A stretch of DNA of 64,000 nucleotides from Lithobates sylvaticus (taxonomy: Eukaryota; Chordata; Amphibia; Anura; Ranidae). Shown piece by piece: positions 44,301 through 54,803 of the stretch. The translations under genes and the position numbers were made by a program. The stretch covers positions 123,275,490-123,339,489 of the forward strand of contig CM053032.1 in NCBI GenBank assembly GCA_028564925.1. The letters are read 5' to 3'. The notes beneath the pieces were generated by a model, which did no database searches, was not told where the DNA came from, and saw only the letters and a program-made list of their open reading frames with translations. Positions within the stretch are counted from its first letter, which is position 1, and each line of letters opens with the position of its first letter.

Positions 44301-47300
44301 AAACTTTTGAAAATTCCGCTTTGTGGGAAAGGTCTTCTTTACAGGGCGGTGTTCAGCCCTGGACCAAATACCAGGTCTCCCGTAAAAGTACACTGCACAG
44401 GTGCATCTTGGAAGCCATGTCACCTCCCCAAGTCTTCATCCAGACTGACCTTCTGGCTGCTACCGAGAGTGCAGCGGTCTTAGCTGCGAACTTGGCAGAT
44501 TCCGTCAGGCGCCAGCATTATGGCCTATCGCTTTGAACAGCACAGGAAATAATTTTTTGTAGTTCTCCACTTGGGGTACCCGCGACCTATAGCTCTTGCA
44601 GCTGTGTCAGCTAAAATTCCAGGTTCCAAGCAACACATCTTGTGTCCAATGCTGGCTTTAGATTTGCCATTGCAGCATCCCAGGCCCTTTTTAAGACTAT
44701 GTCGGTTCTTCTGTACATCAGGCTTTTTAATTGCCCCATGTCCTCAAAAGCTAAATCAGACTGCTTTGAGACTTTAGACAGTGCTGCATCTAGTTTGGGA
44801 TTTTTGTTTCTTACGGCTTCTGGGTTCGCGTCAAAAGGAAACCTTTTTAGAAAATTCGAGAAAAGGGCTTTTTTATCTGGCTCTGCCCACGCTTTTCGAA
44901 TAAGGTCAGATAGTACGTTATGTACCGGAACGACTTTGGCCTTCTTTTTCCCCAATTCCTCATACATTCTGTCATGTCTGGATAATTGCTCTTCTTCTTT
45001 GTTAATTTCCAGAGTATCGTATACTGTGCATAACAAATCGCCCACTTGCTCAAGAGACTATTTGTATTTTGCAGTTTTCCAAGCTACGCCTGGTCTTCAT
45101 CCTGCTCTGAATCGGAGTCAGAAGATACAGACCTAACTACTGCCAGGCTCTGCTTCCCAACTATTCGGGGGTCCCCTGCGCTAGAAGTTGTAGGGCCTGG
45201 AGAAGAGGGAATTGCAGCTGCACTACTGGTTGAGGCTGTTTACATCCAAAATTAGCTCCCTGAGGGATTTAAATGTTGAGGCTACCTCATCCTTAAAAGA
45301 GCTGAGAAAAAGGTTTGCAATGCATCGTTTGCATTAAGCTCTATTAGAGCTTGAAGAGAGCTTATTCCCACAATTAGGGCAATTCTTGCGGCCTGGCTTG
45401 TCCTTCCTGGATGTCTCCTTAGCCTGCAACACAGAAATGGGTAGGGGGTGCTAGCTATCAAGCCTTCCCCTATTGAGACACCCGTGCTACACATCAGCCT
45501 ACTCCTGCACTCTCTGGGACAGTGAGGAATCCACCACCAAGGGGTTCCCTAGTCCAGCCCTAACAAACCACCACCATTTCATGATACAGAAAGCACAAAA
45601 ATGTCTGCTCAGCAGCCTACCTGTGCTTGGCTGGTGCCTGCCTTGCCCGGAGTGTTCTGGGGATTCGCCTCCATGGCCCTCCTCTGGTTCCTGCCACTAG
45701 TCTGGTTATGCTGGACGCTGGCCAGGAGTTTGTAGGCCCAGCCTGGCCCTCCCCTTCCTCCTTGTGCCTTAGAGACCCGGAACCGGAAGTCTCAGCACAC
45801 AATGATGACGCCCGTTCCGCCGGAAGTGGCGCATATGGCGTCTTTGGCCCATCGGCATTTGACGCAGTCAGGAAGAGCTGCACCAGCCACATAGGCAGGC
45901 ACTAATGGCCCTGCTGCCCCCCCCGACTGGCCATACACACCGGGGGAAACCTGCGCCATCATGCCACTGACCCTCACCAGGTACTGGAAGGGGTGGGCAA
46001 CGGGTCTGCTCCTATTACACTGGACAATACTCGGGCCATAAGGTGGTAAGGACTACCAGAGAACAGTTTTCAGGATAGGACTCAGTCCCCCTGGCAGGTC
46101 TCCTTTCCCTTCAAGCAGTCCCTGAGAGATGTAGTCCGTGTATCGCACTTGGTCCCTCAGCAACACGCTCGTCTGACGGACGAAACACAAAAGACTGACC
46201 ATGGGCTCAAGGGACTGCCTTTTGAACTGAATGGGCAATGCGTTTCCTGTGGCAATGGGAGGAGCTCAGACTCTCAAGGGCTGTCCTGGAAGACGACTGG
46301 GAAAAAGGAATTAATCTGCATTTAACTCATGAAAAGAGTGAACATCTACTTACATTTACAGTTAAAGGCTAAGTTCATCTTCTGAACATGTTGCACCCGT
46401 ATTTAGGGTGTAACATGATTAGCACCTCCCTTCCATGTTACATTGGGTGGGGGTGGTTCTTCCCGCAACCGCTGTAAAATGTAAAAACACTGGGCTGTGC
46501 ACAGCCTTGCCATTCATTCACAGGAATCTGTCTCATCTTCCATCGCAACAGATAGCTTGTAGTTCTCAATGAACTACGAGTGCGCCGATGACCACCCTGA
46601 TAGATTAGTAGGCTAAAATATATAGCTTACCAGCTCAGTAACTGTCTGCCCATACGGAGGTATAGGCAGAGGACTGTCAGCAGTGTCTGCAGGAGCCTGA
46701 AATTTCACCAGCCACTGATCGTGGGTGCAATGCTTTGCAGGCTCCAGTGTAAAATAGTTCTAAATGCACATTTGCGTTCACCTGCAATATCATTTGCATT
46801 TTTATTTTTTTTACTAAAATTGTGAACTTAGCCTTTAAATGGAAATTATTATTTAGAAAAAACAACAGAGAAATGACGAAACAATATTTGCAATGAGGAA
46901 CACATCTGAAGAAATTAAAGCGGAGCTCCACTTATCTGCCTCCTTCCCCATCCAGTGCCACATTTGGCACCTTTCGGGGGGAGAGGGCACCTGTTTTTTT
47001 ACAGATACCCGCTCCCAGGTTATCTCGCCATGGCCAGATTACCCGAAAGTTGGCCCCCCCTCCTCCTTCCCCCTCTTTGCACATGCGCAGTAGGCAACTG
47101 GCTGTGAAGCCGCAAGACTTCACTGCCGGTTGCCCTTACAAGCAATGGTGGTGGCAGCACCAGAGAGCCGATGGAAAAATTGTCTGGGGTGAAGACACTG
47201 CGTGATCCCTGGACAGGCAAGTGTCCAAATATTAAAAGTAGGCAGCTACAGTATTTGTATTTTTTTCTGAAGGAGGCTGGACCTCTTCTTTAATGTAAAA

Positions 47301-50300
47301 TAATGCAAACCTATAAATGTTCTTGCGAGGGAAGCTCCATTTCTGTTCCAAATCTTGCCCGCGCAGGAGAGACAGACCCTTATTGGTGGTAACAAGCAGG
47401 TCACTACAGTTGCTCCCAAAAACTGGGATTGTCTGAAGAAATTCCACATCTGAACTGTAAAAGTAAACAAAAAGGATGCTCAGAAGATATTCAAAGTGTA
47501 AGCAGGCTTTTATTGTACTCAAAGATGGTGGTCATCCCCTCCCCAGACAAGGCATCGGGCCCGCCCAGATCTTTGTTATATAGACACTTAGCATTGCACA
47601 GCCAATTCAAAAAGACCTTCACAATCAGATCCTGCGCGTCACCATGCAACAATTTCCATTCTTAAAGTCTGGATTCCAGAGGGGTACGAACGTCCATTAA
47701 AACAAATGGAGGTCATGTCATGCATGAAGGGGCAAGGTCCAACTATGAAGATTTTGTAGAGGCTCTGCCGCACTGAGCAGGCTGCAAAGAGGACCAAGGA
47801 CAGGATGTGAAAAGGAATGAGGGAAAGGCATCAGAGCCCACAAGGTGGATTTACACTTACACCAAGTGCATTTCTTCAGTTAAAAATAAATGAATAGGTG
47901 ACAATAGACAAAAAAAAAAAGAAATATGTGCGTTTTAATTTTTAAAACATTTTTAAATAGCACCTCATGCTGGATTTGTCCGCTAGTTATGCAATCCCCT
48001 GCAAAGCACTACTGGTCGAGGACATGGTAGCACCGTCAAGGCTTTCACATTGGAGACACAGGAGCGGCTCTTTCAGGGCGATTTGCAGGCACTATTTTAA
48101 GCGCTGTAGCGCCTGCAAAGTGCCCCAGTGTGAAAGGGGTCTTAATGATAGGCATAGTCTCATGCTACTGTTGCTTCACTGTCCACTTACAGATTGGAAC
48201 AGGTGTTTGACCAAGCTGTGTTGCTCTAAATGCAGTGAAGGGAAGCAAGTAAGTATATTTCAAAGTGTGGCTAAACAGAATAACACAATATTTGCCATGT
48301 GAAATTGGTCACTTATTTGTATTTCAGCTGTCTATTTTCTTTTTACATACAGTACTTCAAATATTTAAAAAGTAAACCTAGTATGTATTTAATTAACTTA
48401 TGATAGCAAATGAAGGAAAGAACACAAAGAAGGTACAACAAAGAACTTACTGAACAAAAACCATGAAAAAGGTTCTTTTGGAATTTAAATGTAATCTGTT
48501 AAAGCCAATGACCTTTCTCAAAAAAGCACAACGTGCTCTGTAATCAAATGTTTGTAAGGTATGTCCTAGAACCTAGATCCTTAACTGGTTAAGAAGCTCA
48601 AGTAGCATCATCAGGGCAGCCATCAGAAATTTTGAGCCCACTGTGAATGGAGAGGAATACAATTTCCAGTGCAAATATTAATATCATGGAACAAATTAAA
48701 AGTAGTATTTAAACCCAAAACCAAAAGCATATCAAATACTTAGATGTGGTGGCTGCATTCATTTTATTTTTTTAGGCTTTTTTTTTTTGTCTGTTTTTAC
48801 CTTGTAATCTGGTCAGTAACACAACTCTTGTATTAGGAGTGCCCCCACTCTGGATAAGGGAGCAACAGAGACCTCTTTGTTAGATGTACTAGCAGATTTG
48901 TTTTGTCTCAACCCTCTAACTGCTACATCTGCAAGAGAGCTCATTCTTTTGAAAAACAGACTTACTAGCATGATCACCAGGTGAAAAAAGATAAAACCTA
49001 AAAAGAAAAAATTAAGGTGGTCACCATATCTAAGAATTGGTAAGCTGCAATATAATAAATATTTGCTTTGGGGTTTAATACCACCCCCGGAGGATGGTAG
49101 GACTGTGACATCATAAGGGGCGGGTCACCATGTGACATGAGCCGGCGACCCCGCCCCTTGTCCCCATATAAGTCGCCGCACAACGTGTCCCTGCCATTAA
49201 GGCCAGAGAGTGCGTCGTGTCAACATCGGTTGAAGGTAGAAGGAGAAGAAGCAGAAGGCGACAGCGACAGAAGACCGGGCAAACGCTAGTAAAAGAGCTG
49301 GAAGAAGAAAGCGGAGGCCCGGCAAGAAGAAACAAGACCCCCCGAAGTCGGAAGAAGACTCCCGGGCGGCGACAAAGGAGAAATCCGGGCTCCTCCACTA
49401 GTAAAAGAGCAGAAGATAGCATAGGAGTCCGGCGAGAAGACCCCCGAAGACGGAAGAAGAGAAGACCCCCGGAGCTGTCTAATAAAGTATTTTAAAAACC
49501 TGTGTTGTTTTTTTTTATGTACACTATTTTTCCCCAGGTGAATGGGTAGGGGTACATGGTACCCCATACTCATTCACATAGGGTGGGGGGCCAGGATCTG
49601 GGGGCCCCCTTATTGAAGGGGGCTCCCGGATTCCGATAAGCCCCCCACCCGCAGACCCCGACAACCAACAGCCAGGGTTGTTGGGAAGAGGCCTGTGTCC
49701 TCATCAACATGGGGACAAGGTGCTTTGGGGTGGGGGGGCCCCTCTTTTGCTCGTCCCCACCCCCTTTCCTGACCGGCTGGGCTGCGTGCTCGGATAAGGG
49801 TCTGATATGGATTTGGGAGAAACCTCCGCCGTTTTTTCCGTGTGGGGATTCCCCTTTAAATCCATACCAGGCGATGGGGCTAGCAAGGTGTAAATCTCGC
49901 CAATCGAGGCAGCTACATTGGCTTTCTTCGCTAGTCCAGTCTACCTGGAGTCACATTCAAAATGAATGGACTTTACTTTGTGTGTGGGCAAGTCCGTTCA
50001 TTTCAAAAGTCCGGCGTAAATTTGGTATCATCGCTCTCACTCTCTCATACTGGTCACTGGAAGTTCAACATGGCACCTCGTGGCATAGAGCTCTCTGAGG
50101 ATCTGAAAAAAAAAAAAAAAATGATTGCTCTACATAAAGATGGCCTAGGCTATAAGAAGATTGCCAAGACCCTGAAACTGAGCTGCAGCACAGTGGCCAA
50201 GACCATACAGAGGTTTAACAGGACAGGTTCCACTCAGAACAGGCCTTGCCATGCTTGACCAAAGAAGTTGAGTGCACATGCTCAGCGTCATATACAGAGG

Positions 50301-51899
50301 TTGTCTTTGGGAAATAGACGTACGAGTCCTGCCAGCATTGCTGCAGAGGTTAAAGGGGTGGGGGGGGGGGGGGGGGGGGTCAGCCTGTCAGTGCTCAGAC
50401 CATGCGCTGCACACTGCATCAAGTTGGTCTGCATAGCTGTCGTTACAGAAGGAAGCCTCTTCTAAAGAGGATGCACAAGAAAGCCCGCAGTTTTCTGAAG
50501 ACAAGCAGACCAAGGACATGAATTACTGGAACCATGTCCTGTGGTCTGATGAGACCAGGATAAACTTATTTGGTTCAGATGGTGTCAAGCATGTGTGGGG
50601 GCAACCAGGTGGGAAGTTCAAAGACAAGTGTGTCTTGCCTACAGTCAAGCATGGTGGTGGGAGTGTCATGGTCTGGGGCTGCATGAGTGCTCCCGACACT
50701 GGGGAGCTACAGTTCATTGAGGGAACCATGAATGCCAAACTGGGCCGCAGGGCAGTATTCCAACATTACAACCCCAAAACACACCTCCAAGACGACCACT
50801 GCCTTGCTAAAGAAGCCTGAGGGTAAAGGTGATGGACTGGCTAAGCATGTCTCCAGACCTAAACCCTATTGAGCATCTGTGGGGCATCCTCAAAATGGAA
50901 GGTGGAGGAGCGTAAGGTCTCTAACATCCACCAGCTCCGCGATGTCCTCATAGAGGAGTGGAAGAGGACTGCAGTGGCAACCTGAGAAGCTCTGGTAAAC
51001 TCCATTCCCAACATGGATAAGGCAGTACTGGAAAATAATGATGGCCACACAAAATAACTTTGGGCCCAATTTGGACATTTTCACTAAGGGGTGTACTCAC
51101 TTTTGTTGCCAGCAGTTAAGACATTAATGGCTGTGGGTTGAGTTATTTTGAGGGGACATCAAAATTACATTGTTATACAAGCTGTATACTCACTACTTTA
51201 CATTATAGCAAAGTTTAATTTCTTCAGTGTTGTCGGACGAAGAGATATAATAAAATATTTACAAAAATGTGAGGGGTGAACTAGCTTTTGTGAGATACTG
51301 TCAAGATTATATATAATCTTCATCCATCTTATCTGTATGGCGATGGTTCTTTAATGTACAATTAGTGGGCTAGTGGTGTGTCCTTCACGGGAGTGGAGAA
51401 AGTTGAGATCGCCAACCTGGCTAAAATGTCTGACATAGGAGACTCATCACAATGCTTGAGGAATAAAATCACAAATACTGTAAACAAAAGACTTTTCAAA
51501 TATATGCATTCCATGTGTATTTCATTGGGGTTCAGCTTTCACATCCTCTTCTAGCAAAATTAAGATATTATCTGAATGGTAGTAGCAAAGTTAGATGTTT
51601 ATTAGCAACTCACCTCTGCTGAAGAACAATCAAGGACCATTACACAGCAAATCTAATAGGAATGTGAGTAATCAAAAATCTGAACTTCATAAAATATATT
51701 AGGCTAAATGTTGCCACTGAACTGAAAAAAAAATAGGACATGCGAAAACCTACATACCTGTAAACACTGATCAACTTGGAGAGATTAACCGCCTTTCTCT
51801 TCTCCCAGTCAGGCTCATTCTTTTGCAATACATTTGGGAAACTATCTCGGTTTTTAGCCTGTGCATAGATATCTTTTAATGCTACTGCCTGGATATTCC
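35062..51899 (-). CDS. FAM234B: FAM234B, C-terminal half (six exons; 5' part outside the window)
   Basis: FAM234B (KIAA1467) is a single-pass membrane protein with an FG-GAP/quinoprotein-like beta-propeller ectodomain; its biochemical role is unknown. Six minus-strand exons give about 290 residues: 51899-51758, 47454-47311, 37803-37722, 36887-36735, 35550-35427 and 35300-35074 (or to the stop at 35062). Every junction has AG/GT borders, and phases match throughout. Diagnostic stretches are [76 protein letters not shown] and [10 protein letters not shown], each co-linear with my memory of the human protein. FAM234A fits less well. The N-terminal half, including the transmembrane helix, was not found up to 64 kb, so the next intron exceeds 12 kb or an exon was missed. 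Confidence 0.93.
35427..35550 (-). CDS. FAM234B: FAM234B exon
   Basis: 124 bp, entered in phase 0 and left in phase 1. It codes [20 protein letters not shown] and then [21 protein letters not shown]. The acceptor is ATGACAAAG, with a weak pyrimidine tract upstream (an A/T mix); the donor is GTAAGT. Confidence 0.88.
35551..36734. other. FAM234B intron
   Basis: AT-rich intron. A short L2/CR1-like 3'-end fragment (the acatagttacctaggttgaaaa core) lies near 36626-36665. Otherwise nothing is recognised. Confidence 0.5.
36735..36887 (-). CDS. FAM234B: FAM234B exon
   Basis: 153 bp, exactly 51 codons, phase 0 to 0. It begins [18 protein letters not shown], which is a propeller-blade repeat, and contains [10 protein letters not shown]. 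The acceptor is CTTCCAG and the donor GTAAGA. Confidence 0.92.
36888..37721. other. FAM234B intron
   Basis: Homopolymer-rich and AT-rich, with no element recognised. Confidence 0.45.
37722..37803 (-). CDS. FAM234B: FAM234B exon
   Basis: 82 bp, entered in phase 2 and left in phase 0. It codes [18 protein letters not shown] and then IQSSNDMKK. The acceptor is TTTTTCTACAG and the donor GTATGT. Confidence 0.92.
37804..38269. other. FAM234B intron before the DIRS-like fossil
   Basis: No gene or element end recognised between the exon and the first inverted terminus near 38277. Confidence 0.4.
39962..41806 (+). mobile_element. L2/CR1-like LINE inserted in the DIRS-like fossil
   Basis: Plus-strand RT blocks: [15 protein letters not shown] (39972-40016), [12 protein letters not shown] (40150-40190) and FADDT (40242-40256). 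After an insertion the C-terminal half follows: [15 protein letters not shown] (41116-41160), [15 protein letters not shown] (41331) and [10 protein letters not shown] (about 41615). The 3' trailer reads gacttgtgtctttt...cctactatgcaac. The reading contains stops and frame changes. The 5' junction has an 8-bp unit (tatgccac) three times in tandem at about 39945-39970. Only the 3' part of the LINE is present. Confidence 0.85.
40262..40920. mobile_element. Insertion in the LINE, possible solo LTR (fossil)
   Basis: About 655 bp of unrelated sequence interrupt the LINE between its FADDT block and its C-terminal half. It starts near tgttaaaaatatg and ends near gcaaaaca, TG...CA-like borders, and contains an ataaaa signal followed by a short downstream region. 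These features suggest a solo LTR, but I recognise no family and the target duplication is not clear. Confidence 0.35.
42816..42962. mobile_element. hAT-type MITE with perfect 8-bp duplication
   Basis: The termini caggggtctccaaactacgg and, inverted, cagggatctccaaacta bound 147 bp. The 8-mer tgctagac is exactly duplicated at 42808-42815 and 42963-42970. It lies inside the reverse-transcriptase part of the DIRS-like fossil. The intact duplication suggests that it arrived late. Confidence 0.9.
43545..44240. other. Unclassified sequence within the DIRS-like fossil
   Basis: This block does not resemble DIRS coding parts. It holds degenerate repeats of a ggcagaggttggcaac type (43765-43850) and a GC-rich segment with CpG and alternating GT (44095-44160). 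The ends near 43530 (ctgtca) and 44243 (ctgaca) may be borders. It could be a separate insertion or the non-coding part of the element. Confidence 0.35.
46366..46834. mobile_element. TTAA-type MITE in a FAM234B intron
   Basis: TTAA at 46362-46365 and 46835-46838 flanks the inverted termini aggctaagttcat and, inverted, aggctaagttcac. 469 bp, non-coding. The termini resemble frog Kolobok-like MITEs, but without a transposase that remains a suggestion. Confidence 0.8.
46919..47289. mobile_element. TTAA-type MITE next to a FAM234B splice donor
   Basis: TTAA at 46915-46918 and 47290-47293 flanks inverted ends (agcggagctcc; inverted agaagaggtcc). The interior matches the 11148-11597 family: acatgcgcagtaggc versus gcatgcgcagtgggt, and ggacaggcaagtgtcc versus ggacaggtaagtgtcc. 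The right TTAA begins 17 nt past the donor of the exon at 47311-47454. Confidence 0.8.
47311..47454 (-). CDS. FAM234B: FAM234B exon
   Basis: 144 bp, phase 2 in and phase 2 out. It codes [35 protein letters not shown] and [12 protein letters not shown]. The acceptor is TTTTACAG. The donor is GTTTGC, a weak match to GTRAGT, but it is the only GT near the end that keeps phase with the next exon. Confidence 0.9.
47455..48039. other. FAM234B intron, unassigned repeat-like block
   Basis: On the minus strand around 47520-47480 there is an AATAAAAGCCTGCTTACAC motif that looks like a polyadenylation region of a retroelement. I cannot name it. There is no gene. Confidence 0.35.
48040..48141. mobile_element. 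Short Harbinger-like MITE
   Basis: The ends ggctttcacattgg and, inverted, gacccctttcacactgg flank 102 bp. The interior has agcgctgtagcgc-type inverted motifs. The right flank is TTA and the left flank CAA, so the target duplication is decayed or the call is wrong. Confidence 0.45.
48142..48699. other. FAM234B intron, nothing recognised
   Basis: AT-rich with no element end identified up to the TTAA at 48696-48699. Confidence 0.4.
48700..49084. mobile_element. Non-autonomous DNA element with about 70-bp inverted ends
   Basis: The left end agtagtatttaaaccc...cttagatgtggtgg and the right end (inverted ggtggtattaaacccc...cttagatatggtga) are related over about 70 bp. TTAA precedes the left end (48696-48699); the right border has diverged. 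Part of the sequence recurs at 9658-9835. Confidence 0.55.
49092..49505 (+). repeat. GC-rich repeat with TATA box and polyadenylation signal
   Basis: GC boxes (ggggcggg at about 49118 and ccccgcccc at about 49150) precede a TATA-like catataag (49166-49173). About 300 bp downstream lies aataaag (49482) with a GT-rich tail. The layout is that of a compact Pol II unit or the LTR of a fossil element. An ORF at 49217-49495 is a run of Arg, Lys, Ser and Glu without domain character and is probably not coding. The family is unknown to me. Confidence 0.45.
49506..50024. repeat. GC-rich repeat continuation
   Basis: G/C-tract sequence with a near-palindrome at about 49537-49577 (gaatgggta...tacccc...tcattc). 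It reads like a common frog interspersed repeat, with no protein supported. 49900-50024 is transitional sequence before the Tc1-like remnant. Confidence 0.4.
50025..51302 (+). mobile_element. Decayed Tc1-like transposon, left end lost
   Basis: The right terminus (51100-51302, agggg-tgaactagcttttgtgagatactgt type with an inner cactcacttttgttgcc repeat near 51085) is a known vertebrate Tc1-like end. The left inverted repeat is absent; homology starts just before the transposase Met near 50070. It lies in the first FAM234B intron of the window. Confidence 0.8.
50070..51057 (+). pseudogene. Tc1-like transposase, decayed
   Basis: [15 protein letters not shown] (50070) opens the DNA-binding region, with [12 protein letters not shown] at about 50148. 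The catalytic part shows [12 protein letters not shown] (about 50540), [14 protein letters not shown] (about 50643) and [10 protein letters not shown] (50862-50892). The second catalytic aspartate is lost (HYNP for HDND), and a G-run at about 50352-50379 and frameshifts break the frame. Confidence 0.85.
51303..51757. other. FAM234B intron, nothing recognised
   Basis: AT-rich sequence between the Tc1-like remnant and the exon. Confidence 0.4.
51758..51899 (-). CDS. FAM234B: FAM234B exon (most 5' exon in the window)
   Basis: 142 bp, entered in phase 1 (G split as G/GG) and left in phase 2. It codes [38 protein letters not shown] and NLSKLISVY. The acceptor is TTTTCCTAG and the donor GTATGT. 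Confidence 0.93.
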
Positions 51900-52281
51900 C
51901 TAGGAAAATATATATGTAGATGAGCAAAGCAGCAAAATCTCAGTTTGTATACTTAAAATAACCATCAAAAGAATATTTACACAGTACCTAGAAATTTTTA
52001 AACAAACTTTACTTAACTAGTACTGAAACACAGCGAATTTCATTACCTTGTATGGGCACACAAAATGTGGGGCAGTTAGATTCAAATCCCTGAGGAGCGG
52101 GGGTAGACAGCCTTGGTTTATCCATGGAGAGGATGGACAAGTGTTAGCTGAGCTCCTACTGTGAGCTAGGGAAATTCTTTGATTTTACAACACTTTGAAC
52201 TTGTTTCCTCAGCTCTACATGGATTCACTAGAGCCACAGTAACTCCAGTCATCCCCATGGCACCTCCAAAGTGACACCCCA

Positions 52282-52990
52282 GTGAGGTATTCAGTGGGTC
52301 TTTGCCTCACAAGCATGGTCCCAGGCCGTTGCACTTCTTGTCCAAGATGGCAGGCCCTACGTCACCATATGGCCACTCTACTACCATGCAAGATCACTCC
52401 CCTTGTCAATCCCAATCCCTGCACTACCTCCTTCAGACTCCAGAACAATCTGCTTTTTGATAAATCTGAGATCCACTGCCTGAACGTCGAGCTGTACACT
52501 ACCCACTCAAAAATGGTTCAGTTGAAAAAAAATATGACACTCAGATGCGGTCTTTTCTCAAAGAAAAGGCTTGGCTGCTCAAAAGGCTCATATCCATACC
52601 TTATTAATGCTCCGCGATAATCATGAAAACCACAGCTGGTGGCTCTGAGTCATGTCCAAAGCCACAAACGCAGAGAACTTACTTCTGACTGTTAAGGGCT
52701 TGGCAAAGCTCCTTTGTATGTCCAACTTGGTGGATCTGGAGATAGATTGGGTGCAAAAGACCCTGGGTCCTAAAAGGATTGACCACACAAGGCCTTGGGA
52801 TGCTGTCTGCCAGGTCCATTTCTCCTGGATCAAGGATGACATTATGCATAAGGCCAGAGAGATCACCCCTTATATTTGGGGCCTTCCTTTTCATCTGCAG
52901 ATCCAGAGGGATGGCAAGACCCATAAAGTTTGGTAATGGGCAACCATCCCCCACCTTTTAAAGGCTTTATACCTCTCTGACCTACAACAG
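52282..52990 (+). pseudogene. L1 ORF1 remnant
   Basis: The RRM/C-terminal region is visible in two frames, at 52652-52936 and before it. Key blocks are DWVQKTLGPKRIDHTRPW, KAREITPYIWG and IQRDGKTHKVW. The N-terminal coiled coil is not recognisable. Confidence 0.7.
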
Positions 52991-53275
52991 ATCACCTGAC
53001 CAATGAACTGCACTGTCCTGAGTGGATCTCGACATCGCTTCACAGGCACCCCTCTGGCAGTTATCAGAGATAAGCTCCTTCAGAAGGCAGACTGCTGGAC
53101 TCCCTCCTTCTCCAGGGAAGCATTTGCACCATTCTTGGAGTGGGTTAGATGCATAACGTTTGATATTATGGGTCTTGTAGCCTGTAATCTGTAGGCCACT
53201 GCTACAGGCTACTGATTTGTGATTGGGGCTGTTGCAGATGTTAGATTATTCTCATGCCAAAGTCATCCGTATATA

Positions 53276-54803
<1,528 letters not shown>

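Larger units (their letters stand above)
38270..46315 (-). mobile_element. DIRS-like retroelement fossil, about 8 kb with insertions
   Basis: The inverted termini share the core cttccaggacagcccttgag (left 38313-38332 and again 38559-38578; right, inverted, about 46271-46290). At the left edge, 38276-38552 forms its own inverted pair, in keeping with the terminal/internal complementary repeats of DIRS elements. Minus-strand parts in order are: gag-like (45045-44611), reverse transcriptase (43182-42114, interrupted by a hAT MITE), RNase H tail ([19 protein letters not shown], 39930-39874), and tyrosine recombinase start (about 39700-39136). The copy is broken, with multiple breaks, and is invaded by at least two later elements. 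It lies in a FAM234B intron in the sense orientation. Confidence 0.85.

Noticed and set aside
49217-49495. 92-codon plus-strand ORF rich in Arg, Lys and Ser
   Set aside because: Composition-driven, inside a GC-rich repeat, with no domain or family resemblance.
35062-51899. Assignment to FAM234A (ITFG3) instead of FAM234B
   Set aside because: The exon-by-exon matches ([23 protein letters not shown]) agree with FAM234B as I remember it; FAM234A is more distant.
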